Positions 26,495 through 37,160 are shown, counted from the first letter of the stretch. The stretch: DNA of 64,000 nt from Oceanobacillus profundus (GCF_003515705.1 NZ_QWEH01000010.1:62001-126000); one strand, 5' to 3'. Made by a program: numbers and translations. The notes: a model not told the origin generated them from the letters alone.

Positions 26495-27071
26495 AGCAAA
26501 AATTGAAAGATCAACAGCCGAAACATCCATCGAGTTAGACTTAACCATTGATGGAACTGGAAATGCCACTATCCGATCAGGTGTCGGTTTTTTAGACCAT
26601 ATGCTTTTGTTACTGACAAAGCACGGTTTATTTGATTTAGCAGTCACATGTAATGGGGATTTAGAAGTCGATCAGCATCACTCTGTTGAGGATATTGGTA
26701 TTGCATTGGGTCAAGCATTTCAGCAGGCTTTAGGGAATAAAGAAGGAATTACAAGATATGCAACGGTAACAACGCCTATGGATGAGGCTCTGTCAACTAT
26801 TTCCTTAGACATTAGCGGACGACCCTACTTCGTATACAACGTAGAAGGACTAAAAGATAAAGTCGGTGATTTCGATACCGAGCTTGTCGAGGAATTTTTC
26901 CAAGCATTTGTTAGCAATGCCAAGGTAACACTTCATATTAACCTGGCTTATGGAAATAACACTCACCATATGATTGAGTCCATTTTCAAAGGCTTCGGTC
27001 GTGCATTAGATCAAGCGACGATATTAAATCCACGAGTGAAAGGAATCCCTTCCACAAAGGGCAGCTTATAA
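26487..27071 (+). CDS. hisB: Imidazoleglycerol-phosphate dehydratase
   Basis: A 194-residue single-domain IGPD, without the fused phosphatase found in enterobacteria. Manganese-binding repeats are visible: FLDHMLLLLTKHG, DQHHSVEDIGI, NAKVTLHINLAYGNNTHH and ESIFKGFGRA. The ATG at 26487 overlaps the end of hisD by 8 nt; an in-frame ATG 12 codons earlier is deeper in hisD and unsupported. Confidence 0.96.
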   Translation: MRKAKIERSTAETSIELDLTIDGTGNATIRSGVGFLDHMLLLLTKHGLFDLAVTCNGDLEVDQHHSVEDIGIALGQAFQQALGNKEGITRYATVTTPMDEALSTISLDISGRPYFVYNVEGLKDKVGDFDTELVEEFFQAFVSNAKVTLHINLAYGNNTHHMIESIFKGFGRALDQATILNPRVKGIPSTKGSL

Positions 27072-27122
27072 ATAAAGAGAGACTAACAGACAGGAGATTT
27101 TTAACGGAAAGGAAGAAACAAG

Positions 27123-27728
27123 ATGATCGCAATCATTGACTATGGTGCTGGAAATATTAAAAGCCTACAATTTGCGCTTGCAAAACTAAATAAGGAATCA
27201 GTATTAACAACCGATCCACAAGTAATCAGGAATGCTTCTTCAATCATTCTTCCTGGTGTAGGCGCCTTTAAGGATGCAATGGATGCAATCAATAAAATAG
27301 GATTATCAGATGTAATTAAACAAGAGGTTCAAGCTGGAAAACCAATACTCGGCATCTGTCTCGGCATGCAGTTATTTTATGACAAAAGCTATGAGGATGG
27401 CGATTGGGATGGTCTCGGGCTACTAAAAGGGAATGTCAGTCGGATTAAGGAAACGGTCAAAGTCCCGCATATGGGGTGGAATACCATTACAAAGCATAAT
27501 AAAAGTTTGTTAACTCTACATCTACCAGATGATTTTTACGTTTATTTTGTTCATTCCTATGCCGTCGAGGAATTGGAGGAAGCTACACTTGTTGGCAGCA
27601 CCGAATATGGTGGCCGCATTCCTGCTATTGTCCAGCAAGGGAATATTACAGGTATGCAATTCCATCCGGAAAAAAGCGGTGATATCGGCATTCAATTACT
27701 TGCAAACTACGAGGAGATGATTTCATGA
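27123..27728 (+). CDS. hisH: Imidazole glycerol phosphate synthase, glutaminase subunit
   Basis: A 201-residue class I glutamine amidotransferase supplying ammonia to HisF. The start IAIIDYGAGNIKSL, the nucleophile elbow GICLGMQLFY and the C-terminal QFHPEKS are intact. The stop overlaps the hisA start by 4 nt. Confidence 0.96.
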   Translation: MIAIIDYGAGNIKSLQFALAKLNKESVLTTDPQVIRNASSIILPGVGAFKDAMDAINKIGLSDVIKQEVQAGKPILGICLGMQLFYDKSYEDGDWDGLGLLKGNVSRIKETVKVPHMGWNTITKHNKSLLTLHLPDDFYVYFVHSYAVEELEEATLVGSTEYGGRIPAIVQQGNITGMQFHPEKSGDIGIQLLANYEEMIS

Positions 27729-28447
27729 TTTTATTCCCTGCAATTGATATTCGCGGCGGAAATTGTGTGCGCCTTATCCAAGGGGATTATAACAAAGAAA
27801 AAATCTATGGCAATTCCCCAACGGATATGGCTTTACAATGGGAGAAAAAGCGAGCAGCATACCTGCATACGGTTGATCTAGACGGTGCTAAAACTGGTGA
27901 CTCCTTAAATCAAGACGCCATTAAAGCAATCGCCAAACAAACGGAAATCCCTGTTCAGGTCGGTGGAGGTATTCGTTCACTTGATACGATAGAAGATTAC
28001 CTTGCTGCAGGCATCGCTCGCGTGATTATTGGTACAGCAGCTATTAACGACAAAGCCTTTTTAAAAGAGGCCGTCGAAAAGTTCGGATCTCGAATCGCCG
28101 TTTCCATTGATGCGCGGAATGGCTATGTCGCTACAGATGGTTGGACAGAAACAAGTACCGTCAAAGCCATCGATCTTGTCGCTGAACTTGAACAGATTGG
28201 CGTTAAAACAATTGTCTACACGGACATTATGAAGGATGGCATGATGCAAGGACCGAATTTTGAAGAGCTGCAAGCTGTGAATGAAGCAACAAGCATGGAT
28301 GTCATTGCATCTGGCGGTGTTTCAACAGAGGAAGATATACGCAAGCTAAAATCACTGAACATGTATGGTGCGATTATTGGGAAAGCATTATACGACGGCA
28401 CATTGAATTTTGAATCGTTAACGGAGGAAAATTTCTATGCTCGCTAA
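27725..28447 (+). CDS. hisA: ProFAR isomerase
   Basis: A 240-residue TIM-barrel isomerase. [51 protein letters not shown] and [13 protein letters not shown] give the phosphate sites and the two catalytic aspartates (AIDIRGG and YTDIMKDG). It overlaps hisF by 11 nt. Confidence 0.96.
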   Translation: MILFPAIDIRGGNCVRLIQGDYNKEKIYGNSPTDMALQWEKKRAAYLHTVDLDGAKTGDSLNQDAIKAIAKQTEIPVQVGGGIRSLDTIEDYLAAGIARVIIGTAAINDKAFLKEAVEKFGSRIAVSIDARNGYVATDGWTETSTVKAIDLVAELEQIGVKTIVYTDIMKDGMMQGPNFEELQAVNEATSMDVIASGGVSTEEDIRKLKSLNMYGAIIGKALYDGTLNFESLTEENFYAR

Positions 28448-29201
28448 ACGAATTATCCCTTGTCTCGATGTTGATAAAGGACGGGTGGTAAAGGGAAAAA
28501 AATTTCAAAATATCCAGGATGTTGATGACCCAGTGGCATTAGCCAAAAGATATAACGAAGCCGGCGCTGATGAACTTGTTTTTTATGATATTACAGCATC
28601 CAATGAAGAACGCGATATATTTCTCGATGTCGTTGAGCAAGTTGCCAAAGAGATCGCAATTCCATTTACAGTTGGTGGTGGCATACGAACGGTTGAGGAT
28701 ATCCATCAAGTTCTCCGCTCCGGAGCAGATAAAGTATCTATCAATAGTGCAGCTGTAACAAATCCGCAACTTATCAAGGATGCCGCTTTGAAATTTGGCA
28801 GCCAGTGCATTGTCTTATCGATTGACGCAAAGGAAGTAGCACCAAATCAGTGGAACGTTTTTACAAAAGGTGGTCGTTACGATACGGGAATAGATGCCAT
28901 TCAATGGGCCAAGCAAGGAGAAGAGCTTGGTGCTGGAGAACTTGTCATTAATGCAATGGATTCAGACGGGGAGAAAGATGGCTATAATATTTCATTAACC
29001 AAAGCTATTGCCGATACCGTTAATATTCCAATTGTTGCAAGCGGTGGAGCTGGTATAAAAGAGCATTTTCTTGCTGTATTAGAGCAAGGTGCGGATGCTG
29101 CACTTGCTGCATCTGTATTTCACTATGATGAGATTCAAATACCTGACCTCAAGATCTATCTTCAGGAAAATAATATCATCGTCAGGAGGGAAAGAAAATG
29201 A
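28437..29201 (+). CDS. hisF: Imidazole glycerol phosphate synthase, cyclase subunit
   Basis: A 254-residue TIM-barrel cyclase, partner of His[16 protein letters not shown] carries the first catalytic aspartate, [13 protein letters not shown] the second; [13 protein letters not shown] and VASGGAG bind phosphate. It overlaps hisA upstream and hisI downstream. Confidence 0.96.
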   Translation: MLAKRIIPCLDVDKGRVVKGKKFQNIQDVDDPVALAKRYNEAGADELVFYDITASNEERDIFLDVVEQVAKEIAIPFTVGGGIRTVEDIHQVLRSGADKVSINSAAVTNPQLIKDAALKFGSQCIVLSIDAKEVAPNQWNVFTKGGRYDTGIDAIQWAKQGEELGAGELVINAMDSDGEKDGYNISLTKAIADTVNIPIVASGGAGIKEHFLAVLEQGADAALAASVFHYDEIQIPDLKIYLQENNIIVRRERK

Positions 29202-29839
29202 GAGTAAATATCGAACAGCTTGTCTTTGATGATAATGGCTTAATCCCTGCCATTGTACAAGACGCAGGGACAGGAAACGTCTTAACATTAGCATATATGA
29301 ACCAGGATGCATTAAACAAAACAATCCAAACCAATGAAACATGGTTTTTCTCAAGAAAGCGACAGAAGCTATGGAATAAAGGAGAAACATCCGGAAATAA
29401 ACAGCAAATCATAAGAATTTCTTATGATTGTGACGCGGATGCATTATTGGTTCAGGTTAATCCGCTCGGACCAGCATGTCATACCGGTAATGAATCCTGT
29501 TTCTACAATGAACTTTATACAAATGATATCCCGGCACACGATATCGTCCATAGCGTAATTGCGAAAATTAAGGATCGCCGCGATAATCCTGTTGACGGTA
29601 CGTACACATCGTATCTTTTTGAAAAAGGAATCGATAAAGTGCTTAAAAAGGTCGGAGAAGAAACGTCAGAAGTCATTATCGGGGCAAAGAATAACGATAA
29701 ACAAGAGCTTACTAGCGAAATAGCTGATCTTACGTATCATACACTCGTATTGATGGAACTTATGGATGTATCCCTTTCCGATATAAAAAACGAATTAATG
29801 AAAAGACATATTCAAAAGGAAGGTCAAAATCGTGAGTAA
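29198..29839 (+). CDS. hisI: Bifunctional PRA-cyclohydrolase / PRA-pyrophosphatase
   Basis: A 213-residue two-domain protein (HisIE). The N-terminal cyclohydrolase part shows [20 protein letters not shown] (quoted in part), KGETSGN and the zinc cysteines in DCDADALL and [12 protein letters not shown]. The C-terminal pyrophosphatase part shows [19 protein letters not shown] and [12 protein letters not shown]. It carries out steps two and three of the pathway. The stop overlaps the hisC start by 8 nt. Confidence 0.95.
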   Translation: MRVNIEQLVFDDNGLIPAIVQDAGTGNVLTLAYMNQDALNKTIQTNETWFFSRKRQKLWNKGETSGNKQQIIRISYDCDADALLVQVNPLGPACHTGNESCFYNELYTNDIPAHDIVHSVIAKIKDRRDNPVDGTYTSYLFEKGIDKVLKKVGEETSEVIIGAKNNDKQELTSEIADLTYHTLVLMELMDVSLSDIKNELMKRHIQKEGQNRE

Positions 29840-30887
29840 ATTTTGGAGCGACATGGCAAAGCGATGTACCCCCTATATCCCTGGGGAGCAAATCAATCGT
29901 GCTAATGTAATTAAATTAAATACGAATGAGAATCCGTATGGTCCATCACCAAAAGTTATACAGGCAATCCAAAAAGAAAGTGAACAAACATTAAATCTCT
30001 ATCCTTCACCAACAACAGACAAATTAAGGGAGGTTATCGCAGCACTCAATTCCTTATCCAAGGAAAATGTTTTCGTTGGAAATGGATCAGATGAAGTTCT
30101 TGCCTTTTCGTTTATGGCTTTTTTTGATAGCAACAAAGCCATTCGCTATCCAGCTATTTCATATAGCTTTTACCCCGTATATGCGAAGCTATTCGGTATT
30201 CCAGCCGAGGAAATTGCCCTTCAGGATGATTTTACGATACCGATAGAGGATTTCTACCAATCAGACGGAGGCGTTATTTTTCCAAATCCAAATGCGCCAA
30301 CCAGTATTTATATGGAAATTGATACGGTAAAGAAAATCTTGGATAACAACCCTGAACAAGTTGTCATTGTGGATGAAGCATATATCGACTTTGCAGCAGA
30401 ATCTGCTGTTTCCTTAATCAATTCCTATGAAAATCTGCTTGTTATTCAAACCATGTCCAAATCGAGATCCTTGGCCGGACTGCGGGTCGGATTTGCGTTA
30501 GGTCATCCGAATCTAATTGAAGGATTGACCCGCATTAAAGACTCAGTGAATTCCTATACAGTCGATCGATTGGCTATTGCTGGAGCAGAAGCTGCTATGG
30601 CTGATGTGTCTTATTTTAACGAGACGACAGAGAAAATAATTCGAACAAGGGAATGGACCATTGTTGAAATGGAAAAACGCGGATTTACTGTCCTGCCCTC
30701 CCAAACAAATTTTATTTTTGCAACACATCCTAACAAAGACGCAGGGGAGTTATATACAGCTTTAAAAGAAAAAGATATACTTATTCGATACTTTAAGGTA
30801 CCTATGATTGATAACCATGTTCGGGTTACGATTGGCACAGATGAACAGATGGCACAATTTTTCAAAATGCTCGATACGATACTATAA
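29832..30887 (+). CDS. hisC: Histidinol-phosphate aminotransferase
   Basis: A 351-residue fold-type I PLP enzyme. [34 protein letters not shown] and [11 protein letters not shown] are conserved; the PLP lysine lies in [18 protein letters not shown] start, with AAAAGGAAGG upstream and inside hisI. In B. subtilis hisC sits in the trp region; here it is the last his gene, and the trp operon later in the window has no hisC. Confidence 0.95.
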   Translation: MSKFWSDMAKRCTPYIPGEQINRANVIKLNTNENPYGPSPKVIQAIQKESEQTLNLYPSPTTDKLREVIAALNSLSKENVFVGNGSDEVLAFSFMAFFDSNKAIRYPAISYSFYPVYAKLFGIPAEEIALQDDFTIPIEDFYQSDGGVIFPNPNAPTSIYMEIDTVKKILDNNPEQVVIVDEAYIDFAAESAVSLINSYENLLVIQTMSKSRSLAGLRVGFALGHPNLIEGLTRIKDSVNSYTVDRLAIAGAEAAMADVSYFNETTEKIIRTREWTIVEMEKRGFTVLPSQTNFIFATHPNKDAGELYTALKEKDILIRYFKVPMIDNHVRVTIGTDEQMAQFFKMLDTIL

Positions 30888-31076
30888 TTTAAATCCGTAT
30901 GCTCTTTCAATTCGTCTTACTCAATTGTAACACTTTTATTTTCTATTTTATGCACAGATTGAGAAGTGTTGCCATTCCAATATTCGTATTTTCCGTACAA
31001 TATCTCTGGTTGAAAAACATTGAATATTTGAGTGTCAAAACAACATAATATATAATCTATACCTTGATATAACAAT

Positions 31077-31107
31077 AAAATGGCATACGTCAATTCGTAT
31101 GCCATTT
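31077..31107. terminator. Terminator between hisC and the SurA-like lipoprotein gene
   Basis: AAATGGCATACG (31078-31089) pairs perfectly with CGTATGCCATTT (31096-31107). T runs on either side are weak, so it may act in both directions inefficiently. The 190 nt between hisC and this hairpin hold no credible gene. Confidence 0.65.
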
Positions 31108-31174
31108 AGCTTGTCATTTAACTAATATGCACCTCAAAACGAAACCATTTACTAAAAGATGCGATGCTTTTCTT

Positions 31175-31888
31175 TTACAATACATTCTCAACTTCTGCGT
31201 TTTCTTTCAATTCATCAATTCTTGTCCGCAGTTGCTCACTTTGCTTTTCATTTGTAAGCACATCTTTAATTTGTCCTTCAACTTCTTCTAGCTTACCAAT
31301 TTCTCCATTTTGCTCTTTTAGCTGATCATAGTACTCTTGTACTTCCTTGTCTGTCACTTCTACTTCAAATTCCGAATCCATATACTTTCTTGTTACTAAC
31401 TCACCCGTGAGCTGCTCTTTGAACTCATCCTCTGACAATTGTAACTGTTCCAAGAGAGTGGTAAATTGGTCTTCACCACTTGTTTCCTTAATACTAACTA
31501 GTTCTTCTTGTACTTCTTCATCTGTCACTTTGATACCTTCATTTTCGGCATCCTGTTTAATAAGAGTCTGTTCAACAAGGATGGATACAGTCTGATCTTT
31601 GATCATATCAAGATTACTTACATCTTGTCCATATTGATACATTGTTGATTTTACTTGTGTATATATCGGGTTATAATCCGATCCTGAAATTTCTTCTCCA
31701 TTAACAACAGCAACCGGATCTTTTTCATCCAGTTTTTCTTCATCCGTAAATTCTAATTCCTGTTGTGCAGCAGGTTGTTCTGAAGTGTCGCCTTCTGTAT
31801 TTTCATTTTCCTTCGTCTCATCATTCCCACATGCAGCTAGCATGATGATGACTAAGAACGCCAGTGATAGCACACTTAACTTTTTCAT
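31175..31888 (-). CDS. SurA/PrsA N-terminal-domain lipoprotein (chaperone-like)
   Basis: A ~237-residue lipoprotein with lipobox MLAAC at the end of the signal peptide, followed by an acidic low-complexity linker. The rest matches the SurA N-terminal chaperone domain: DPVAVVNGEEISGSDYN, VEQTLIKQDAENEGIKVTDE and a long helix-rich body. No parvulin-type rotamase domain is seen, so it probably assists folding outside the membrane without isomerase activity. The ATG at 31888 has GGGAG upstream; an earlier frame start is unsupported. Confidence 0.8.
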   Translation of the reverse strand: MKKLSVLSLAFLVIIMLAACGNDETKENENTEGDTSEQPAAQQELEFTDEEKLDEKDPVAVVNGEEISGSDYNPIYTQVKSTMYQYGQDVSNLDMIKDQTVSILVEQTLIKQDAENEGIKVTDEEVQEELVSIKETSGEDQFTTLLEQLQLSEDEFKEQLTGELVTRKYMDSEFEVEVTDKEVQEYYDQLKEQNGEIGKLEEVEGQIKDVLTNEKQSEQLRTRIDELKENAEVENVL

Positions 31889-32099
31889 AATGGACTCCCT
31901 CGCTTCTATTAAGTCTTCTTCCATTCAACCACACATCTATATATGATTTCAAGTGGAAACAAAATAGCTGTTAATTCAGTAATTGCTATTGTAGCAGGGT
32001 TTAAAGCGTTTATTTACATTTCCATAACAAAAATTACTTACTTTTGCTTTGAAAGGTAGAGAAAGGCTCTCGACGATCTCTTTTCCTAAGACAGATAGC

Positions 32100-32157
32100 A
32101 AAAAAATACCCTCCGATCTGTTGAAGGCAATCACACACGGCCTTTAACAGATGAGGA
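32100..32157 (-). terminator. Terminator of the siderophore permease operon
   Basis: On the minus strand CCTC.TCTGTT.AAGGC pairs with GCCTT.AACAGA..GAGG and is followed by ATTTTTTT. Confidence 0.8.
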
Positions 32158-32185
32158 TATAAAAGTACATCGTAAACTCAAATTA

Positions 32186-33241
32186 TTATAAAGTCTTTCT
32201 CTTTAAAATTATAATTAAGAATGTTAATCCACCAACGATTTCGATAATAATTGAAACTACACCTTGCGCGTTAAATACATGATTCATGATAAAATATGAA
32301 CCAGTTAGTATCAAAAATCCGGTTGCAAGAGCCATTGGGAAAATATATCTATGATCATAAGTTGGCGCCAGCTGATAACTCAACGTTGCAACCAAAAACC
32401 CAAAGAAAGTAAGTGGTCCAACCAAAGCCGTTGAGACTGACATCAAAATGGAAACTAATACAAGAACATAAATGATACTAAATTGATGATTTACTCCCAA
32501 AGATGTAGAAATATTCTTTCCAAGTGATAATACATTTAAATTTTTTGAATAAGCAAGAAGAAGTAATGCAACAATTATTACGATTGGAATCGCAATAGAA
32601 AAATACTCTGGGTCCGCATTATTGACAGAACCAAACAATTTTGCCTGCAAAATATCAAATTCAGCCGGTGCAAGCAGTTTTCTCATGAAAGTTGACAAAG
32701 ACCTTAAACCTGTACCAATAATGATTCCAACCAATAGCATAAGCTGTAAATTTCCATACTTTCCGGATAGCAACCATCCATAAAGTATCAAACACATTAA
32801 GACCATAACAACCACTTGCAATAAAAATGGTCCAGTGCCACTATAACCTATAAATACGCTGGCACCAAAGAAAAACATTGTACCCGTATGTATGGTGGAG
32901 TAAAGTGCTTCAAATCCTAAAAGTGAAGGAGTGATTACCCGATTATTCGTAACCGATTGGAAAGCAACCGTCGCCAGGCTTTGACAAATCGCAGCAATAA
33001 TCATTGCAACAATAGCTACCATTCTTCTTTCAACGACTGGGATAAAGGAAGGGGAATCTACTGGAACTGGATTGTTATAAACTAAAAGTCCGTATGAAGA
33101 AAGAACACCTAATCCAATCAACGTTATCAACAATATCCAATAACGCTTTTCCTCCTTCTTAGAACGAAAAGCTTTAGCTGCTCTATTCTTATTAGGAAGG
33201 CTAGAAACAATTTTGACATTTTTTTTATTCGTATATTCCAA
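32186..33241 (-). CDS. yclO: Iron-siderophore ABC transporter permease, YclO-like
   Basis: A ~351-residue FecCD-family permease with nine or ten membrane helices. Conserved parts are AAICQSLATVAFQSVTNNRV, LLVGIIIGTGLRSL and ALVGPLTFFGFLVATLSYQ. It resembles the second permease (YclO) of the B. subtilis petrobactin importer. The start is a TTG; AAGGAGG lies rather far upstream. It directly follows the yclN-like gene (4-nt gap). Confidence 0.82.
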   Translation of the reverse strand: MEYTNKKNVKIVSSLPNKNRAAKAFRSKKEEKRYWILLITLIGLGVLSSYGLLVYNNPVPVDSPSFIPVVERRMVAIVAMIIAAICQSLATVAFQSVTNNRVITPSLLGFEALYSTIHTGTMFFFGASVFIGYSGTGPFLLQVVVMVLMCLILYGWLLSGKYGNLQLMLLVGIIIGTGLRSLSTFMRKLLAPAEFDILQAKLFGSVNNADPEYFSIAIPIVIIVALLLLAYSKNLNVLSLGKNISTSLGVNHQFSIIYVLVLVSILMSVSTALVGPLTFFGFLVATLSYQLAPTYDHRYIFPMALATGFLILTGSYFIMNHVFNAQGVVSIIIEIVGGLTFLIIILKRKTL

Positions 33242-33245
33242 TTTG

Positions 33246-34256
33246 TTATCCTAGCCTCCTTCTTCTTAATAAAATTACAATAAATACGACTGCGCCCACT
33301 GTTCCAAGTATCAAAGAGACAGGTACTTCAAATGGCATTATAATTGTCCTGGATATTATATCAGAAATGGTTAGAGCACCCATCCCGGACACACATACCC
33401 AAGGCAAATTACTCCTAAGATCATCACCTCTAAACATGGAAACAATATTTGGTACTATTAAACCTAAAAAAGGTAAATTTCCAATAACAGCTGCGACAAT
33501 TCCAACTGCCACAGCAATAAGACCCGTACCAATAAGAACAATCTTATTATAGCTTACTCCTAGACTTGTTGTAACATCTTCTCCTAATCCAGCTAAAGTC
33601 AATCTATCAGCATAGATAAAAATAAAAATAGTAATGACAACAATCAGCCATAAATATTCATATCTTCCAACTTGAATCGATGCAAAAGAACCTACAAACC
33701 AGGTTTCAACATTTTGTGACATTTGAAAAGCGAGCCCAACAAAAGTGGAAATTGCAGAAATGACCGCTCCTAGCATTATCCCAATAATCGGGACAATTAA
33801 AGACGAACGAAGTTTAACTCTTCTTAAAAACAAAAAGAAAACCATCGTTCCAATAAAGGAAAAAATGATTGCCGCAGTCATTCTTTGGACTAAAGTTGGC
33901 GCCGGGAATAATAAATAAGCAAAAATCAATCCCAAGCCTGCCCATTCAATTGTTCCAGTTGTAGTTGGTTCAACTAAGCGGTTCTGTGTAATAAGTTGCA
34001 TTACGAGTCCTGCCATTGCCATTGCAGCTCCAGTTAACATTAATGCAGCTGTTCTTGGAATACGAGTGATGAAAAACATTTCCATTCCATCCTCTTGTCC
34101 CCGTATATCATAAACCCCAGTAAACATTGAAATAATACCGAGAATAATAACAACTATGATTGCTAATATAAAAGGTTTCGTCCATACTTTATGATGATTA
34201 GAACGTTGGGGCTGAGAGTTCTCAGCCCCAAACATTCTTATTATATTTTTAGGCAC
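33246..34256 (-). CDS. yclN: Iron-siderophore ABC transporter permease, YclN-like
   Basis: A ~336-residue FecCD-family permease. RIPRTAALMLTGAAMAMAGL, LVMQLITQNRLVEPTTTG, IVAAVIGNLPFLGLIVPNIV and GVSYNKIVLIG are typical, and the LVEP segment is characteristic of the YclN group. GTG start with GAGGAG upstream. It forms the membrane dimer with the YclO-like protein. Confidence 0.82.
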   Translation of the reverse strand: MPKNIIRMFGAENSQPQRSNHHKVWTKPFILAIIVVIILGIISMFTGVYDIRGQEDGMEMFFITRIPRTAALMLTGAAMAMAGLVMQLITQNRLVEPTTTGTIEWAGLGLIFAYLLFPAPTLVQRMTAAIIFSFIGTMVFFLFLRRVKLRSSLIVPIIGIMLGAVISAISTFVGLAFQMSQNVETWFVGSFASIQVGRYEYLWLIVVITIFIFIYADRLTLAGLGEDVTTSLGVSYNKIVLIGTGLIAVAVGIVAAVIGNLPFLGLIVPNIVSMFRGDDLRSNLPWVCVSGMGALTISDIISRTIIMPFEVPVSLILGTVGAVVFIVILLRRRRLG

Positions 34257-34276
34257 TATAGTTATACTCCTCTATA

Positions 34277-35323
34277 CTACTCAGCTAAAGTATTTGCAAG
34301 ATCTTCAAATAACTTTATAAAAGTTTGTATTGATTCATTTGTATACGTGTCTGCTGGTGCATAAACTAACTGTTCTTCAGAAACGGCAGTTGTGTTTTGA
34401 AGAGCAGGTGAATTATCGATAACATCCTGAGCAGGAACTGCATCAGTTGAAGATGATACCGCAGCATCACGGTCTAGTACGAAAATCCAATCAGGATCGG
34501 TTTGTGCAATAGCTTCAACAGAAATATCATCACCTTCGTGGTCTGCAGAAGCTTGGTCAATTTCTAAAGCCGGAGTCCATTCAAAAATATCATACAACGG
34601 TCCCCAAACACGTCCAGAATGTGGAGCTGAAAAAGCAATGTCTCCACCAGATACTATAACACTCATGACTGTATCTGTCCCGTTATATGCAGACTGAGCT
34701 TCTTCGATAGCTTGATCAAAATCAGCTACCAATTGTTCAGCCTCTTCATTTTTATCAAAAATTTGCCCCAAAGCGAACGTAGAATCCTTAAATCCATTTA
34801 CCAAGTTTTCTCCAGGGGTAGCAGCTTCCTCGGAAACATCAATATTAAGATCAATAACAGCTGCATTTGGCACTAATTCTTTTATATCTTCATAATAGCT
34901 AGCAAATCTTTGACCGACAATTACAACTTCAGGGTCTACAGCTGCTATAACTTCAAGGTTTGGTTCACGGTGATTTCCAATGTTTTGAACTGATTCATCA
35001 GCTACATATGGTAAATCTGCAGGCATTACATCCTTTGGAGCAGCAGATAATTCAATACCCCAATCAGATAATGTTTCAAAAGTTCTATTATCTAAAGCAA
35101 CGACATTCTTTGGATTTACTGGGACTGTAACAGTTCCATGAGCATCCGTGATTTCGACCGTTGCAGCTTCAGCAGAATCATCTGCTTGCTCTTCTGTTTC
35201 AGCAGAATCATTCGCTCCCTCATCCGTTTCATCATTACCTGAATCTGAGCAAGCTGCCAACACCAAAGCAAAAATTGCAAAAATAGCTATAATAAATGCT
35301 GATTTAAAATTAGACTTTCTCAT
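34277..35323 (-). CDS. yclQ: Siderophore-binding lipoprotein, YclQ-like
   Basis: A 348-residue periplasmic-binding-like lipoprotein with signal peptide and lipobox LAAC, then an acidic linker. It has the class III binding-protein layout (NPKNVVALDNRTFETLSDWG, NLEVIAAVDPEVVIVGQRFA, SAPHSGRVWGPLYDIF, TDPDWIFVLDRD), close to the petrobactin receptor YclQ. GAGGTAG precedes the ATG. It is transcribed from a Fur-controlled promoter ~145 nt upstream, ahead of the two permease genes. Confidence 0.85.
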   Translation of the reverse strand: MRKSNFKSAFIIAIFAIFALVLAACSDSGNDETDEGANDSAETEEQADDSAEAATVEITDAHGTVTVPVNPKNVVALDNRTFETLSDWGIELSAAPKDVMPADLPYVADESVQNIGNHREPNLEVIAAVDPEVVIVGQRFASYYEDIKELVPNAAVIDLNIDVSEEAATPGENLVNGFKDSTFALGQIFDKNEEAEQLVADFDQAIEEAQSAYNGTDTVMSVIVSGGDIAFSAPHSGRVWGPLYDIFEWTPALEIDQASADHEGDDISVEAIAQTDPDWIFVLDRDAAVSSSTDAVPAQDVIDNSPALQNTTAVSEEQLVYAPADTYTNESIQTFIKLFEDLANTLAE

Positions 35324-35468
35324 TTCTTCTACCTCTTCCCTTATGTAAGTTTTATAGACGAGTAGACTATTGAATTGATGAAATTAATATCTATGTTATA
35401 TTTTAGTGCGTGAGTTAAAGAATTATTATTTCATTTTACTATAGTGCATAGCTGCAACACGACACAAT

Positions 35469-35531
35469 TGATATTGATAATCAATCTCAATAAATCTATT
35501 TAAAGTATATCAAATCAAGAAGCGTTGTCAA
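35469..35531 (-). promoter_or_regulatory. Fur-controlled promoter of yclQNO-like operon
   Basis: On the minus strand TTGACA (35526-35531) and TATACT (35504-35509) are spaced by 16 nt. TGATTATCAATATCA (35469-35483 in minus sense) lies just downstream and matches 12 of 14 defined positions of the TGATAATnATTATCA Fur box. Confidence 0.85.
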
Positions 35532-35954
35532 CTGTATTTTGAAAGCTTAAATTTTTTAAACTTATACCTTGTGCATAAATCATCAGCTCAAAAATCCAAT
35601 TATTCCCATCCCATTCTCAATTGCAGATGCGATACAGAAGGATTCGTATGAGAATAGTCACTTAAACAATGAAAGAAACCGCTTAAACACAAGCTTCCTG
35701 AAAAGATACAACCAATTGATTAAAAACTAAGTTCCGCACCATAGACATGCGTGCTACCTATGAAGGAAGCACGCATGGTTAGGTTAATCGTTCTCAGTTA
35801 GCTGCACCAGCCTGAAGCTAAATTGCCGTAGAGAAGATGTTTTTCCTAGATTATACATTTAAAAGGTATGCGGTTTAGACATTTACAAGAAAACAATTAT
35901 GGACTAAACTTAGCAGCTGGAAGCACGGAACTGTTAACTACTTTTAAAATTATC
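35532..35954. other. Intergenic region with a palindromic hairpin
   Basis: There is no credible gene. CATGCGTGCT (35746-35755) and AGCACGCATG (35768-35777) are perfect 10-bp arms around a 12-nt loop, without a T run. It lies downstream of the yclP-like gene and may be a weak terminator or mRNA 3' end structure. Confidence 0.5.
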
Positions 35955-36719
35955 TTAATGGGAGTCAAAGTATACGCAAAAACGACAACCGTTTTGCATA
36001 TGAACTGGAATATGCATATCATAGACTTCATTTAATGCCTCTGAATTAATAATTTCGTGTGTTGGCCCATCTTTTACGAGACGTCCATCTCTTAAAGCTA
36101 CGATGTGGTCTGAATAAACAGAAGCAAAATTAATATCATGCAATACAATCACAACTGTTTTACCTAGCTCATCGACAAGCTTGCGTAATATTTTCATGAT
36201 TTGTACAGAATGCTTCATATCCAAATTATTCAATGGCTCATCCAGTAAAATATATTCTGTGTCCTGGGCAATAACCATGGAAATAAATGCACGTTGCTTT
36301 TGACCGCCAGACAGTTCATCTAAGAATTTATGTTGAATATCTGCTAAGTTCAGATACTCAATTGCCTGGTCGACGATTCGATTATCCTCAGCATTTAAAC
36401 GACCTTTCGAGTATGGATACCGACCAAACGATACCAATTGTCGAATTGTTAGTTTCACATTTAAAAAATTTGCTTGTCTCAAAATGGCAATGCGCTTAGC
36501 GAATTCATTTGATTTCATATTTTTTATATTGTTTTTATCTAGTAATACATCTCCAGTGTCTGAATCTAGCAGTCGGCTTACCATGGAAAGTAGCGTTGAT
36601 TTTCCTGCACCGTTTGGCCCTATAAACGACGTAATTTTGTTAGGCTTAATTTGAACCGATACATCTTTTACGATAGATTTATTTCCGTACTTCTTTGTCA
36701 ATCCTTTTATTTCGATCAT
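35955..36719 (-). CDS. yclP: Iron-siderophore ABC transporter ATP-binding protein, YclP-like
   Basis: A 254-residue FecE/FepC-type ATPase. Walker A GPNGAGKST, the LRQANFLNVKLTIRQLVSFG segment, signature LSGGQKQR, Walker B YILLDEPLNNLD and switch IVLHDINFA are intact. It is separated from the receptor and permease genes by 630 bp but shares Fur control. The ribosome site (AGGGCT) is weak. Confidence 0.85.
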   Translation of the reverse strand: MIEIKGLTKKYGNKSIVKDVSVQIKPNKITSFIGPNGAGKSTLLSMVSRLLDSDTGDVLLDKNNIKNMKSNEFAKRIAILRQANFLNVKLTIRQLVSFGRYPYSKGRLNAEDNRIVDQAIEYLNLADIQHKFLDELSGGQKQRAFISMVIAQDTEYILLDEPLNNLDMKHSVQIMKILRKLVDELGKTVVIVLHDINFASVYSDHIVALRDGRLVKDGPTHEIINSEALNEVYDMHIPVHMQNGCRFCVYFDSH

Positions 36720-37020
36720 GTCGTAGCCCTGCTTTCTTTAAGTATTAAATAAGTGAAATAATTATCAGCAATAATAATATACTGATTGTATGGTATGTTA
36801 TATTTAAAATTTAGACATGCAACACAAGAACTCTCTCACCAACATTGTTTTCGTATCTTTCTATAAATCCGCTTCCAATGGAAGGTGATTCTGTTCATCT
36901 GTGAAGTTTCATCTAACCTCTGCTCCTTCTTTTTGGAAAGACGTTATCTGTAGCCTTCACATGTTTTTGTAAAGATATTTCATTATTGAACAACGTTCGT
37001 GTTACGCTCATTGTATAACT
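36720..37020 (-). other. Long untranslated leader of yclP
   Basis: The Fur-controlled promoter lies ~330 nt before the yclP start, so this stretch is predicted to be transcribed 5' leader. I see no gene or known riboswitch in it. Confidence 0.45.
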
Positions 37021-37074
37021 AATAATGATTATCATTATTAATTATATTATAGATGACACGCATTTTAAAATCAA
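37021..37074 (-). promoter_or_regulatory. Fur-controlled promoter of yclP
   Basis: On the minus strand TTGATT (37069-37074) and TATAAT (37046-37051) have a 17-nt spacer, and AATAATGATAATCATTATT (37021-37039) immediately follows. The site matches 17 of 19 positions of the classical Fur box GATAATGATAATCATTATC. Confidence 0.88.
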
Positions 37075-37160
37075 TGTTTCTTCACTAGTCCATCCTCGAA
37101 TAGTAATAAAATCATACGAACTTAAAGGTTTTTGAATTCATCGGCATTACAAATACAAAA

